The notes beneath the pieces are model-generated. The model saw only the letters and a program-made list of their open reading frames with translations. It made no database searches and had not been told where the DNA came from. From JAWXBR01 sp034440235 (GTDB taxonomy: Bacteria; Bacteroidota; Ignavibacteria; Kapaibacteriales; Kapaibacteriaceae), in assembly GCA_034440235.1 (NCBI GenBank), contig JAWXBR010000011.1, positions 62,001 through 126,000 of the forward strand: a stretch of DNA of 64,000 nt. The letters are read 5' to 3'. Each line of letters starts with the position of its first letter. Position 1 is the first letter of the stretch. Made by a program: the position numbers and the translations under genes. Of the stretch, positions 26,523 to 35,518 are shown piece by piece.

Positions 26523-27272
26523 TCAGGGTACAAGACCGGATTGGTCGCTTGGTGCTAAGCGCAAGAGGTCGGTTGGTACGAGACCCGCGTGTTCGTTTGG
26601 TGTATCGCTTTCGATGAGTCCGTCACGCAATCGGATAATGCGATGGGTGTGTCGGGCGACGTCTTCTTCGTGTGTAACGATGATGACGGTATTGCCGCTC
26701 TGCCACAACTCGCGAAAGAGTTGCATGATCTCTTGTCCCGTCTTCGAGTCGAGATTTCCCGTTGGCTCATCTGCAAGAATAATCGATGGCTTCGTTACCA
26801 ATGCGCGGGCGATGGCAACGCGCTGACGTTGTCCGCCAGAAAGTTCGTTCGGCTTATGTGTAACTCTATCTGCAAGCCCAACACTGCGCAACGCCTCTTG
26901 TGCACGCTCCTTGCGTACAGAGCTGCTTACGCCTGCGTACACGAGCGGAAGCTCGACATTTTTTAGCGCCGTTGCTCGCGGTAGAAGATTAAACGTCTGA
27001 AATACAAAACCGATTTCCTTGTTACGGATTTCAGCCAGGTCGTCGTCCTTCATCTCGCTTACATTGTTGCCACTAAAAAAATACTCGCCGCTTGTGGGTG
27101 TATCGAGGCAGCCGATCATGTTCATGAGGGTTGATTTTCCGGAACCGGACGGACCCATCAAGGCGACGTATTCATTTTGACCGATGGTGAGAGAAACGTT
27201 GCGCAATGCATGCACGGTTTCCTCGCCCATTACATAGGTCTTCGCAAGATTGCGGATGTCAATAATCGTCAC
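26523..27272 (-). CDS. ABC transporter ATPase, MacB/LolD type
   Basis: Cytoplasmic ATPase of 249 residues. Walker A is GPSGSGKST, the signature is LSGGQRQRVAIARAL, Walker B is IILADEPTGNLD, the Q-loop lies in FVFQTFNLLPRATALKNVELP and the switch His in VTHEEDVARH. This matches ATPases that energise MacB-type permeases in tripartite efflux or lipoprotein release. A C-terminal tail after the normal end carries a loose repeat (AGLVPTDLLRLAPSDQSGLVP-like, about residues 228-249). It overlaps the upstream adaptor gene by 4 nt and is followed by two permeases. Confidence 0.93.
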   Translation of the reverse strand: MTIIDIRNLAKTYVMGEETVHALRNVSLTIGQNEYVALMGPSGSGKSTLMNMIGCLDTPTSGEYFFSGNNVSEMKDDDLAEIRNKEIGFVFQTFNLLPRATALKNVELPLVYAGVSSSVRKERAQEALRSVGLADRVTHKPNELSGGQRQRVAIARALVTKPSIILADEPTGNLDSKTGQEIMQLFRELWQSGNTVIIVTHEEDVARHTHRIIRLRDGLIESDTPNEHAGLVPTDLLRLAPSDQSGLVP

Positions 27273-28579
27273 GGTGTTGCCCGCATCTTGTTAAATCGGT
27301 CGCGACGATTCTTTTGGTCTTCGATACGTATGACAGAACCGTTCTGAAGGCTCTTGCTTACAGCATTAAACGGAGCCGTAACAATAGACTCGCCCCCTTT
27401 TAGCCCCTTAACAATTTCTATGTAGCCTTGGTCGCTTATGCCTGTTTCTACGGTGCGCGACTGAACCTTCGTGCCGTTTACAATCCACACAATCGACGGT
27501 GGCCGTTTGCTCTCTTCATCCTTGCGTTGCTCGGCCTTGCGACGGTCTTTTGGTTCCGATTCCGATGGGTTGAGGGTCTCGGTTTGCATAACATCCTGAC
27601 GTACCGTTACTGCTTGAATAGGAACAGAAAGCACATCTGATTTTGTTTCGGTTTCGATGTCTACGTCGCAGGACATACCCGGACGCATGCGAAAGTCTTT
27701 GTCGATCATGCGAATGCGAACCTGAAAGTTCACGACTTCTTCTTGCGAGCCTTGTCCACTTATCCGGGGCGAATGACTCACTTCGTAAACTATTCCACGA
27801 AATGATTTATCGCGCAATGCATCGATATGAATGCGTGCTGTATCGCCAACCTGTATAACAGCGACATCGTTTTCGTCGACGTCAACCCATGCATTCATGG
27901 TATTCAGATCGGAGATGCGCAAGAGTTCGGTGCCTTGCATCTGTGCTGTTCCAACAACTTTCTCACCGCTTTCGACAGCGAGGTATGTAACAACGCCACT
28001 AATCGGAGAAAAAATTGTCGAGCGACTTGCCTGTTGTTGCGACTGCTGCAGACCACCAATCGATCGTTGATAGTCGGCCTGTGCTTGAGCCTGACGTGAT
28101 ACTGCTGTTAAGTAGGCTGCGTTTGCTCGATCGTACTCTTCGCGTGTGGCAAAGTCTTTCTTCACGAGTTCATTCACGCGCGATAAGTCGGCCTTTGTCC
28201 TATCAACTTCAGCTCTGTACATAGTAATGGCCTGACGTGCCGATTCTGCGGCGCTGCGAGACTGTCCGACCTGCGATTCGAGCAGGTCTGGCTGTATACG
28301 CACCAGTAGCTGTCCCTTGCGCACTGTATCGCCGTCACGCACACCTAAATGAATGATTTCGCCCGAGGCTTCAGAGGAAACTTTCACCATGAATTCTGGC
28401 TGAAGCTTGCCTATGGCGCTTACGGTCTGCGTAATCGTGCGGCGTTCGACGTTGTCTACGCTCACGAGTAACGGACCTTCCTTGCTGAGCATGACAAACC
28501 ATGCAACTGCCGACACAACAAGTGCGGCAACAACAAGCAATACGATAATGAGTACGCGTCTAGATTTTTTCTTTGCCAT
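27269..28579 (-). CDS. Periplasmic adaptor (MacA/HlyD-type membrane fusion protein)
   Basis: Membrane fusion protein of 436 residues that links the inner-membrane transporter to TolC. There is one N-terminal membrane helix (VLIIVLLVVAALVVSAVAWF), then a barrel-sandwich half (VSSEASGEIIHLGVRDGDTV), a coiled-coil hairpin (about 100-190), the second lipoyl half (SPISGVVTYLAVESGEKV), and a beta-barrel domain. The C-terminal part carries a charged insert (ESEPKDRRKAEQRKDEESKR, about 340-360), not usual for MacA. It is followed with 4-nt overlap by the ATPase and lies 4 bp after the TolC gene. Confidence 0.92.
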   Translation of the reverse strand: MAKKKSRRVLIIVLLVVAALVVSAVAWFVMLSKEGPLLVSVDNVERRTITQTVSAIGKLQPEFMVKVSSEASGEIIHLGVRDGDTVRKGQLLVRIQPDLLESQVGQSRSAAESARQAITMYRAEVDRTKADLSRVNELVKKDFATREEYDRANAAYLTAVSRQAQAQADYQRSIGGLQQSQQQASRSTIFSPISGVVTYLAVESGEKVVGTAQMQGTELLRISDLNTMNAWVDVDENDVAVIQVGDTARIHIDALRDKSFRGIVYEVSHSPRISGQGSQEEVVNFQVRIRMIDKDFRMRPGMSCDVDIETETKSDVLSVPIQAVTVRQDVMQTETLNPSESEPKDRRKAEQRKDEESKRPPSIVWIVNGTKVQSRTVETGISDQGYIEIVKGLKGGESIVTAPFNAVSKSLQNGSVIRIEDQKNRRDRFNKMRATP

Positions 28580-28583
28580 GATT

Positions 28584-29936
28584 TCAGAGCTCCGTTAACG
28601 TTCCGAGAGTTGCGTCTACAACAGTGCGGGCTTCGAGGTACGTATAGATTGCAGTTACGCGATTAATGCGCGCCGTTACGAGTTGGTTGTTAGCTGCTTG
28701 AACGTCGAGTAGTGTTGCACTGCCCACATTAAATCGTTCTTGCGTGGCTTCAGCGTTTATCTGTGCAGTCTTTAGCGCATACTGCGCGATTTCGGTTCCA
28801 CGTTCAGCGTACTCGAGCTGCACGTATGCGGTGCGCATGTCACGACGCAGTTGCTGCTTCAGTCGCTCTACGTCGACGAGTGCTTGCGTGCGATTAAGGA
28901 TTTGATTTTCGATTGCAAGGTTTGTGCGAAACTGATCGAACAAGGGAATGTTGAGGTTCAGGCCAGCATAAATGCGGCCTCGTGTATCGAAATCGCGTAC
29001 CTCGACATTATTCCATGCGTATGCGACCGTGCCAGACAGTCTTGGATAGTAGGCACTACGTGCAGCACGTATAGACGCTTCTGTAGATTTCACGCGCAAA
29101 TCGGCTGAGCGTAGGTCAGGCCTTACGTCGAATGCGCGCACGAGTGCTTGTTCTTCTGTGCCGATGCGTTGACGATAAAGGTCGATTTCTGCTGTCGTCA
29201 CCGATGATGCAACAGAACTCTCTGCAAACTCAGCATCGATGCTTGCATCTTCGCCGATGGTTGATAGCAGTTGCGACTTCGTGCGAACAACATCCATTTG
29301 CGCCTGCAGAATGCTCACCTCCATGTTCGCAAGCTCTGTCTCTTGCGAATACTTCGCTGTAATTGGTGAACGTCCTGCATCGTACTGTGCGACAACGCGT
29401 GCGAGTGTTGCCTTCGATAGATCCGCAGCTTCACGTCGTGTTTTCACAATCTGTTGCGCCTGGAGCACGGCGAAGTATTGCCTCGATACAGTCGAGACCA
29501 CGTTCAAGCGTGCTGTGCGTAGATCGCGATCGGAGACGTCGACACCAAGACGCGCTTCGTCGTAATTGGCTTCTCGGCGAAAACCATCGAACAGAAGCCA
29601 ATTAATTCCGGCGGACAACTGATACGAGTTTGGCTGGGGCTCACCTTCGATGAGCGTTCCGTTCACAAACACAAACTGCGACTGAAGATTTGTGAGCTGG
29701 CGTTGATACCCAGCGTTAATCTCCGCCGAAGGCAGGTAGCTGCCAAAGGCTGCTGTGAGGCCTGCAGCCGAGGCCCGAGCTCGCGCATTGGCAAGGCGAA
29801 CATCGAGATTTTTCTCTAGTGCAATTCTAATGCACTCTTCTAACGTGTACAGCGTAACGGGTCCGCGTTTTTGCGCAACCATAGGCATACACAGCACAAC
29901 AAGTAAAACGAGGGGTAGGTAACGTCGCATGATCAT
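28584..29936 (-). CDS. TolC-family outer-membrane efflux protein
   Basis: Outer-membrane factor of 450 residues, first gene of the efflux operon. Signal peptide LPLVLLVVLCMPMVAQ; then two homologous helical halves typical of OEP domains, each starting with a motif like TLEECIRIALEKNLDVRLA, with GSYLPSAEINAGY and the second-half counterpart AARSAYYPRLSGTVAY. The end VGSATLLDVQAANNQLVTARINRV is typical. It forms the trimeric outer-membrane channel for the adaptor and MacB-like permeases encoded downstream. A secreted protein gene precedes it by 8 bp on the same strand, so the transcription unit may start further upstream. Confidence 0.93.
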   Translation of the reverse strand: MIMRRYLPLVLLVVLCMPMVAQKRGPVTLYTLEECIRIALEKNLDVRLANARARASAAGLTAAFGSYLPSAEINAGYQRQLTNLQSQFVFVNGTLIEGEPQPNSYQLSAGINWLLFDGFRREANYDEARLGVDVSDRDLRTARLNVVSTVSRQYFAVLQAQQIVKTRREAADLSKATLARVVAQYDAGRSPITAKYSQETELANMEVSILQAQMDVVRTKSQLLSTIGEDASIDAEFAESSVASSVTTAEIDLYRQRIGTEEQALVRAFDVRPDLRSADLRVKSTEASIRAARSAYYPRLSGTVAYAWNNVEVRDFDTRGRIYAGLNLNIPLFDQFRTNLAIENQILNRTQALVDVERLKQQLRRDMRTAYVQLEYAERGTEIAQYALKTAQINAEATQERFNVGSATLLDVQAANNQLVTARINRVTAIYTYLEARTVVDATLGTLTEL

Positions 29937-29944
29937 CCGAAAAA

Positions 29945-30862
29945 CTAGTTGTGTCGGCGAGCTAACAGGAAACGACGTGCTGGATTCGCCGATCGCAATT
30001 CAAGCAATTGCGCATCAACTGCTGTCTTTTGGGTCGCATCACGTTTGATCCCATTCTTAGTTTCAATTTCCAACTTGTTTTCTGTTGTTGCAAAAACATG
30101 GTACGGCACGCTCACCAGATCGTCGAACGAAAGCTTACCGTAGGCGTTGATTGTTGCATACGTCACCATGGACATCCCATCCGTAGCCACCTTGTGGCTG
30201 CCCCTTGCCGTCATCGAATACTGTAACTGACGAAATGCACGTCCGACGGTGTCCACCTTATCGAGTACTCTCCAGAGAGTGAGGTGACCAATGACGGCTG
30301 GCGGTATGCCGTTTTCTGTCAGTTCAACCGTGTCTTCGGCTATCCAGCTCTGATTCTGTCGCCCGCAAGACTCTCCTAAAGGGGGCAGAAGAAAGGGGCT
30401 GAACGGACCTCCTGGGTGTATGGCAATGACATCTGGGAGTGTTACAGCTGCGTATGAGCGCTTGCCCACAGTGTCCATTACAAACGTCACCACACGGTCG
30501 ACCCAAGGATGTGTTGGCCGCTCGACCGTTGTATCAACGGTGCCCTGACGTTCAACCGACGACGTCATAATCTGACGAAGCCAGAATGTCGAAGTCGTTG
30601 CACTATCGCATATCACAAGTACTCTCGACTTACGAAGTTTGAGAATACGTCCCTGACCCTGCACCCATAAACTGTCGCGCGCATCGATATCATAAACAAG
30701 TGTATCACCTGTTTCGAACTTATAGGCAAAACACAAGGTGTCCTTCCCGAGTGGGGCAGGTTGATAACCTTCTTGAAGTTGAATCTGTGCACTAACAGGT
30801 ACACAGAGGAGCAGAGCCATCCAGAGTACTGCGGTGCGTGCAATAGCCTGAGGCTGAGTCAT
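29945..30862 (-). CDS. Secreted protein of unknown function
   Basis: Protein of 305 residues with signal peptide ARTAVLWMALLLCVPVSAQ. The mature part is beta-rich (CFAYKFETGDTLVYDIDARD, TLWRVLDKVDTVGRAFRQL) and lacks known motifs. Its opening resembles that of the domain fused to TypA just upstream (LQYRLKPATTYDYATNTR), so the two may be distant paralogues, perhaps of the DUF6263 type; this is a guess from pattern. The ATG overlaps the stop of the TypA fusion (TGATG), and the gene is followed 8 bp later by the TolC gene. It ends in a basic tail, not a T9SS domain. Confidence 0.75.
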   Translation of the reverse strand: MTQPQAIARTAVLWMALLLCVPVSAQIQLQEGYQPAPLGKDTLCFAYKFETGDTLVYDIDARDSLWVQGQGRILKLRKSRVLVICDSATTSTFWLRQIMTSSVERQGTVDTTVERPTHPWVDRVVTFVMDTVGKRSYAAVTLPDVIAIHPGGPFSPFLLPPLGESCGRQNQSWIAEDTVELTENGIPPAVIGHLTLWRVLDKVDTVGRAFRQLQYSMTARGSHKVATDGMSMVTYATINAYGKLSFDDLVSVPYHVFATTENKLEIETKNGIKRDATQKTAVDAQLLELRSANPARRFLLARRHN

Positions 30863-33570
30863 CAGGGGATACGATTGTATGTTGTACGTACTTCGGTGCG
30901 AGACGGAATGACGTTCTGCTCAGGACCCTGCAGCGTAATGCGCATGTTCATAATTGTCTTGATATCTGCAGACAATGGCATACCAGTCTGCGCATCAACA
31001 AGGTATGTGCCTTCGAGTGTACCAGAACCCGAGAGGTCGATAGGGCTGCCGTGTTTGCGCATCTCGCCATTCAGCGACACGTCTGGTGATGCTACGGTAA
31101 GTCGCACAAGTTTACGGTTGTTTGAGTCGAGCGATTCTGCATACGTACAGTTCATGGTCAACGTTGTAATAAGAATGCCTTTTTTCAAATCGAGGTCTTG
31201 CGTATCGCGAATCTCCGATGTCCAAGTATCACCCTTCGATGTTTTACCTACGTCGTATGGCGGAAATAAGAGCCTCAAGCCATTGATAACGCCACCACTC
31301 ATGCTCGTGGTTAGCGAGCCTGAGTTGGTACTTGCATCGTCGTAAAGACGTTCTGTTCCCAGTATGGCGCCCGTCGACGTCATTGTAAGCCTGTCCTTTG
31401 TTGAGATGAGGTCGGTCGTAGGAATGGCATTGGTTTCGATCATAGCCTCGTCAACACCATTCGAAGACATGTGCATATAAGCAGTGTCGTACGAAACGTC
31501 AAGCGTATACTGCTTAAGCACAGCTTCTTTTACCTTGACATGTGTGATAGTTCTGAAGTTGGATGTTGTCGCAATCTCTTTGTTCATCGCCGTTATCTTC
31601 TGCATCACACGAGTGTTTGTTGCATAGTCATACGTCGTGGCGGGCTTCAGTCGGTACTGAAGTTGTCCGTGGGCTGACATCGACACAACGGCCATTAAAA
31701 AAGGCACAAGCAGAGCAATGATTGTACGAACGGGTGACGCATCTGCGGCTTCACGTTTTTTGGCGCGCTGACGCATTGTCGAGTCGAGAATTTTTTTGCG
31801 TAAACGAATATTGAGCGGTGTGACTTCGAGCAGTTCATCGTCTTCGAGGAACTCTATGCTTTGTTCGAGCGACAACTGACGTGGTGTATCGAGTTTTACA
31901 ATACCGTCAGACCCCGAAGCACGCATGTTTGTGAGCGCCTTCATCCTGCAAGCATTTACGCTCAGATCGTCCTCGCGCGCATTTTCACCGATAATCATGC
32001 CTTCATAGATAGCAATGCCGGGTCCGACAAACAACGAGCCCCGCTCCTGCACCATTTCAAGTGCGTACGGTGTCGACGTGCCGGTTTCCATAGACACAAG
32101 AGCGCCCTTGGCGCGACCACCGATTGGACCCTTGTATTTTTCCCATGCGTGGAATGTGTGGTGCAGGACACCCGTACCGCGCGTTGATGTAAGGAACTCT
32201 GTACGGAAACCAATGAGACCACGAGCAGGGACAAGGAATTCGCAACGGATGACGTCGAGCGATGGGTTCATCGCAGTCATTTCGCCCTTGCGCTTCCCAA
32301 GGTTCTCAATAACGGTACCAACATTGGCCTCGGGCACGTCGATGGTAACGTGTTCGATAGGCTCGAGCAGTTTGCCATCAGCATCGCGACGGAAGAGAAC
32401 TTCCGGACGTGATACAGCGAACTCAAAACCTTCACGACGCATGGTTTCAATAAGAATAGCAAGCTGCAACTCGCCACGTCCAGAGACCTTGAACACGTCT
32501 GCAGAATCGGTGTCCTCTACGCGCAGCGATACGTTCATGCGTAGCTCGCGATAGAGGCGCTCACGAAGCTTTGGTGTCGTAACAAACTTGCCTTCACGTC
32601 CAGCCAGCGGCGAAGTATTCACAAGGAAGTACATCGCAATCGTAGGCTCTTCGATATCTACGTACATCAACGGTTCGGTGATGGACGTGTCGCAGATCGT
32701 TTCGCCGATGTACACGTTTTCAAATCCAGAAAGGGCAATGATGTCGCCCGCCCCTGCCTGTGGTGTCTCGATGCGTGCAATGCCTTCGTACACATACATC
32801 TTTGTAACGCGAGCCGTTTCGCGCTTCCCGTCCGGCTTAATCAGAGCAACGTTGTCGCCAACCTTGAGCTGTCCGGTCTGAATGCGGCCAACAGCAATAC
32901 GACCAACGTAATCGCTCCACTCCAACGCGCTAATCACCATCGCAAACGGAGCATCATCGTCCACCGTCGGTGGAGGTATAAATTTCATTACTGCATCGAG
33001 CAAGGGCTCGAGTGTTTCGGAAGGGTCGTCAAGGGTCTTCTTTGCAATGCCGAGTTTTCCGATTGCATAGATAATCGGAAAGTCGAGCTGCTCGTACGTT
33101 GCACCGAGACCGATAAACAATTCCATGATTTCGTCGAGCACTTCTGCCGGACGTGCATCGCTACGATCGATCTTGTTAATCACCACAATTGGTGCAAGCC
33201 CCATCTCCAGCGCCTTACGCAACACAAAGCGTGTTTGAGGCAACGGACCTTCGGCGGCGTCGACCAACAGCAATACCCCGTCGACCATCGAGAGCACCCG
33301 CTCTACCTCGCCACCAAAGTCAGAGTGACCAGGTGTGTCGAGGATGTTGATCTTAGTGTCGCGCCAATGAACGGAAGCGTTCTTGGCCATGATCGTAATG
33401 CCTTTTTCTCTTTCGAGATCGTTCGAATCCATCACACGTTCGGCAACAACTTGGTTGTCGCGGAACGTTCCACTTTGGCGCAGCATGTGATCTACAAGCG
33501 TTGTTTTGCCGTGATCCACATGCGCAATGATTGCAATGTTTCGGATGTCAGTTCTTGTTCTGGATGCCAT
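30862..33570 (-). CDS. typA: TypA/BipA GTPase fused in frame to a signal-peptide-bearing secreted domain
   Basis: Residues 1 to about 609 (numbered from the ATG at 33570) are a complete TypA/BipA ribosome-binding translational GTPase: P-loop AHVDHGKTTL, DTPGHSDFGGEV, NKIDR, then the beta-barrel, EF-G-like domains and the TypA C-terminal domain ending RLRKKILDSTMRQRAKKREA. Normal TypA stops there. Here the frame continues through SPVRTIIALLVPFLMAVVSM and SAHGQLQYRL, which looks like a full signal peptide, into about 270 residues of beta-rich secreted protein. No stop and no in-frame ATG lie at the junction; one ATG is inside the hydrophobic stretch. Either a genuine fusion, or two genes joined by a base error. 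The TTG at 33579 is less likely as start. Confidence 0.88.
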   Translation of the reverse strand: MASRTRTDIRNIAIIAHVDHGKTTLVDHMLRQSGTFRDNQVVAERVMDSNDLEREKGITIMAKNASVHWRDTKINILDTPGHSDFGGEVERVLSMVDGVLLLVDAAEGPLPQTRFVLRKALEMGLAPIVVINKIDRSDARPAEVLDEIMELFIGLGATYEQLDFPIIYAIGKLGIAKKTLDDPSETLEPLLDAVMKFIPPPTVDDDAPFAMVISALEWSDYVGRIAVGRIQTGQLKVGDNVALIKPDGKRETARVTKMYVYEGIARIETPQAGAGDIIALSGFENVYIGETICDTSITEPLMYVDIEEPTIAMYFLVNTSPLAGREGKFVTTPKLRERLYRELRMNVSLRVEDTDSADVFKVSGRGELQLAILIETMRREGFEFAVSRPEVLFRRDADGKLLEPIEHVTIDVPEANVGTVIENLGKRKGEMTAMNPSLDVIRCEFLVPARGLIGFRTEFLTSTRGTGVLHHTFHAWEKYKGPIGGRAKGALVSMETGTSTPYALEMVQERGSLFVGPGIAIYEGMIIGENAREDDLSVNACRMKALTNMRASGSDGIVKLDTPRQLSLEQSIEFLEDDELLEVTPLNIRLRKKILDSTMRQRAKKREAADASPVRTIIALLVPFLMAVVSMSAHGQLQYRLKPATTYDYATNTRVMQKITAMNKEIATTSNFRTITHVKVKEAVLKQYTLDVSYDTAYMHMSSNGVDEAMIETNAIPTTDLISTKDRLTMTSTGAILGTERLYDDASTNSGSLTTSMSGGVINGLRLLFPPYDVGKTSKGDTWTSEIRDTQDLDLKKGILITTLTMNCTYAESLDSNNRKLVRLTVASPDVSLNGEMRKHGSPIDLSGSGTLEGTYLVDAQTGMPLSADIKTIMNMRITLQGPEQNVIPSRTEVRTTYNRIP

Positions 33571-33677
33571 AGCCGACAAAGATACGGAAGCGGCGCCGGA
33601 GGGGGTGCTGGAGGACTCGAATTGTTAGTATATTCATGCTCTAGCATTCATTGTTACCATACTATTACGGAGGTCGC

Positions 33678-34226
33678 ATGAGACTCTGGTCTAAATACTC
33701 CTTGATTGCCCTTTTAACGGTAATCAGCTCTAGCGCAGGTATTGCAGGCGAGTGGCACGCAAGTGTCACAGGTAAATCTCAGGGGAAGTTTCCTGGTGCT
33801 GCAAAAGGATCGCCCCACGCAGGAAAAATTCCTGTACTCACTTTCGATTATGAACTCAAGGCGCCCCGTGATATTGCTACTGGTCAAACTACAGGCAAGC
33901 GTCAGCATAAGCCAATCCGTATCATCAAGGAATGGGATGCTACAACGCCAATGTTTCTAACTGGTATTGTGAACGGTGAGACCTTGACCGAGGTTGTTCT
34001 GGAGTACTGGGAAGAGGATGATTCTGGTGAAAAGGTTATGACGTTCAAAATCACATTAACCGACTGTCTAGTAACGACCGCTGCACAAGGAGATCCTGTT
34101 CATGGTGTCGATGTAAAACTCGGCGCCAAGATGCAGGAGATCATTGAAATGACATACAGCACATTAGATTTCGAGCACTTGCAATCAAAGAAGACAATTC
34201 GTGACGCATGGCCTACGGGAAGGTGA
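33678..34226 (+). CDS. Exported Hcp-family (tube-protein-like) protein
   Basis: Protein of 182 residues starting at the ATG at 33678, preceded by GGAGGT. A Sec signal peptide (YSLIALLTVISSSAGIAG) precedes a domain with the Hcp/TssD pattern: GKIPVLTFDYELKAPRD, then TGKRQHKPIRIIKEWD, then TEVVLEYWEED and MTFKITLTDCLV. Hcp normally has no signal peptide and builds the hexameric tube of type VI secretion; here it would be delivered to the periplasm or outside. No other type VI genes are visible. The next gene, 4 bp on, is an exported tail-collar protein, so an exported phage-tail-like pair is suggested. Confidence 0.8.
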   Translation: MRLWSKYSLIALLTVISSSAGIAGEWHASVTGKSQGKFPGAAKGSPHAGKIPVLTFDYELKAPRDIATGQTTGKRQHKPIRIIKEWDATTPMFLTGIVNGETLTEVVLEYWEEDDSGEKVMTFKITLTDCLVTTAAQGDPVHGVDVKLGAKMQEIIEMTYSTLDFEHLQSKKTIRDAWPTGR

Positions 34227-34230
34227 TATC

Positions 34231-35001
34231 ATGAAAACACTTCTGACAAAACTCGTTGCAGTCGCTTTCGTCTTAATTGTTTCGATTCCTGCTGCGGCCC
34301 AAGACTCGCTTGATGTGATTGTTCTGCAAGGTGTCTTAATGACTGCCAATGGTACGCCACGTCCCGATGGCAATTACTCAATCTCAGTCAGCCTGTTTGA
34401 CGTACCAAACGGCGGATCGCCGATTAGTACGGTCACGAACGTTTCCGTCAAACAAGAGTTCGGCGCCTTTGCGGCCGAACTAAGCAGAGCTATTGTGTGG
34501 CCGCATATGCATCAACTAGGCAAGAGAACAATCGATCCGAAAATGTCTCTATGGTGGAGTGTCTCAATTGACGGCGCAGAACTGAAGCCGCGATTGCGCA
34601 TTGCAGCTGTACCGTTGGCATCAACGGCCCGCTACGCCGAAAAAAGTGCTGGTGAGATTCCAGTTGGTAGCATCATACCTTTCGCGGGTGATACATCAGC
34701 TATGCCGAGCGGATGGCTAGTGTGCGATGGAAATCTTGTGAGCGCTGTTGAGTATCCGAGTCTCGCCATGGTCATCGGAACTCGCTATAATGACGATGGT
34801 GGCGAAGCCGCAGAGATGTTTCGGCTGCCCGATTTACGTGGAATGGTTGTAGTCGGAATGGGCACAAATAGACTAGGTGATCCGGTTGTTCTCGATGCGC
34901 CTAGTTTACCCGCTCAAGGTAATGCGAGCAGAGCAAGCCAGCGCAACGTAAATGCTGGGCTTCCTCAGATCGAATTGCTCTACATCATTCGTGCGTGGTA
35001 A
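34231..35001 (+). CDS. Exported protein with phage tail-collar domain
   Basis: Protein of 256 residues; the ATG at 34231 follows AAGGTGA and begins a signal peptide (LVAVAFVLIVSIPAAAQ). Residues about 20-140 are beta-rich and resemble N-termini of exported tail-fibre-like proteins (LQGVLMTANGTPRPDGNYSI). From about 150 comes a tail-collar domain: GSIIPFAGDTSAMPSGWLVC, DGNLVSAVEYPSLAMVIGTR, MFRLPDLRGMVVVGMG. The protein ends LPQIELLYIIRAW as collar proteins often do. It lies between the Hcp-like gene and a small T9SS-tailed gene with almost no spacing, so the three are probably one operon. Confidence 0.85.
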   Translation: MKTLLTKLVAVAFVLIVSIPAAAQDSLDVIVLQGVLMTANGTPRPDGNYSISVSLFDVPNGGSPISTVTNVSVKQEFGAFAAELSRAIVWPHMHQLGKRTIDPKMSLWWSVSIDGAELKPRLRIAAVPLASTARYAEKSAGEIPVGSIIPFAGDTSAMPSGWLVCDGNLVSAVEYPSLAMVIGTRYNDDGGEAAEMFRLPDLRGMVVVGMGTNRLGDPVVLDAPSLPAQGNASRASQRNVNAGLPQIELLYIIRAW

Positions 35002-35003
35002 AC

Positions 35004-35489
35004 ATGCGTTACCTACTGCTCCTACTCCTGGTTACAAGCACATCCGTTTCCGTTTGCGCTCAATCTGCGGCGAGGCTCGGTCACGCATCTACAGATTCGC
35101 TCATGGCAGCGGGCGAAATGCGTGCGCGCATCGTAGTCAGTGGCTCCGTGACTGGGCTGCGAACAAGTGAGTCGACAGCCTGGTTTGGCTTTCTTCCTCT
35201 CGGTGGCTTTACGCCTGCTTCGGTATTCGAAGAAGCGTTGTCGTTGCAACTCCATGCAACTCCTACTCCAGCCACCGATGTGTTGCGAATTACGCTGCCC
35301 ACAGTGTTGCAAAGTCAGTCTACCAGATGGCGGCTTCTCGATGTAAAAGGACTCGAAGTGCTACGGTCAGATGCGCTGATTACAAACGATTTTACGATCG
35401 ATGTTACTGCGTTGGCAACTGGAACGTACAGTTTGGTCGTTGAATGTCGTGGATTGCGAGCATTCGCACGAGTGGTCGTGCTTCACTAG
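35004..35489 (+). CDS. Small secreted protein with T9SS-type C-terminal domain
   Basis: Protein of 161 residues starting at the ATG at 35004 with signal peptide LLLLLLVTSTSVSVCAQ. A short mature region (LGHASTDSLMAAGEMRARIV) leads to a C-terminal beta domain (LHATPTPATDVLRITLP, WRLLDVKGLEVL, TGTYSLVVECRGLRAFARVV), which has the plan of a T9SS sorting domain. It starts 2 bp after the collar gene and closes the operon. It may anchor or accompany the two upstream exported proteins at the surface; that is inference. Confidence 0.78.
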   Translation: MRYLLLLLLVTSTSVSVCAQSAARLGHASTDSLMAAGEMRARIVVSGSVTGLRTSESTAWFGFLPLGGFTPASVFEEALSLQLHATPTPATDVLRITLPTVLQSQSTRWRLLDVKGLEVLRSDALITNDFTIDVTALATGTYSLVVECRGLRAFARVVVLH

Positions 35490-35518
35490 CGGTTCTCGTC
35501 ATTCGTTAACAGAATTTA

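Noticed and set aside
33410..33435. tRNA-like T-arm (TTCGAATCC)
   Set aside because: It lies within the GTPase coding region and no acceptor stem or anticodon arm can be folded around it.
33678..34226. Functional type VI secretion system
   Set aside because: Only an Hcp-like protein is present, it has a Sec signal peptide, and no sheath, VgrG, baseplate or ClpV genes are in the window.
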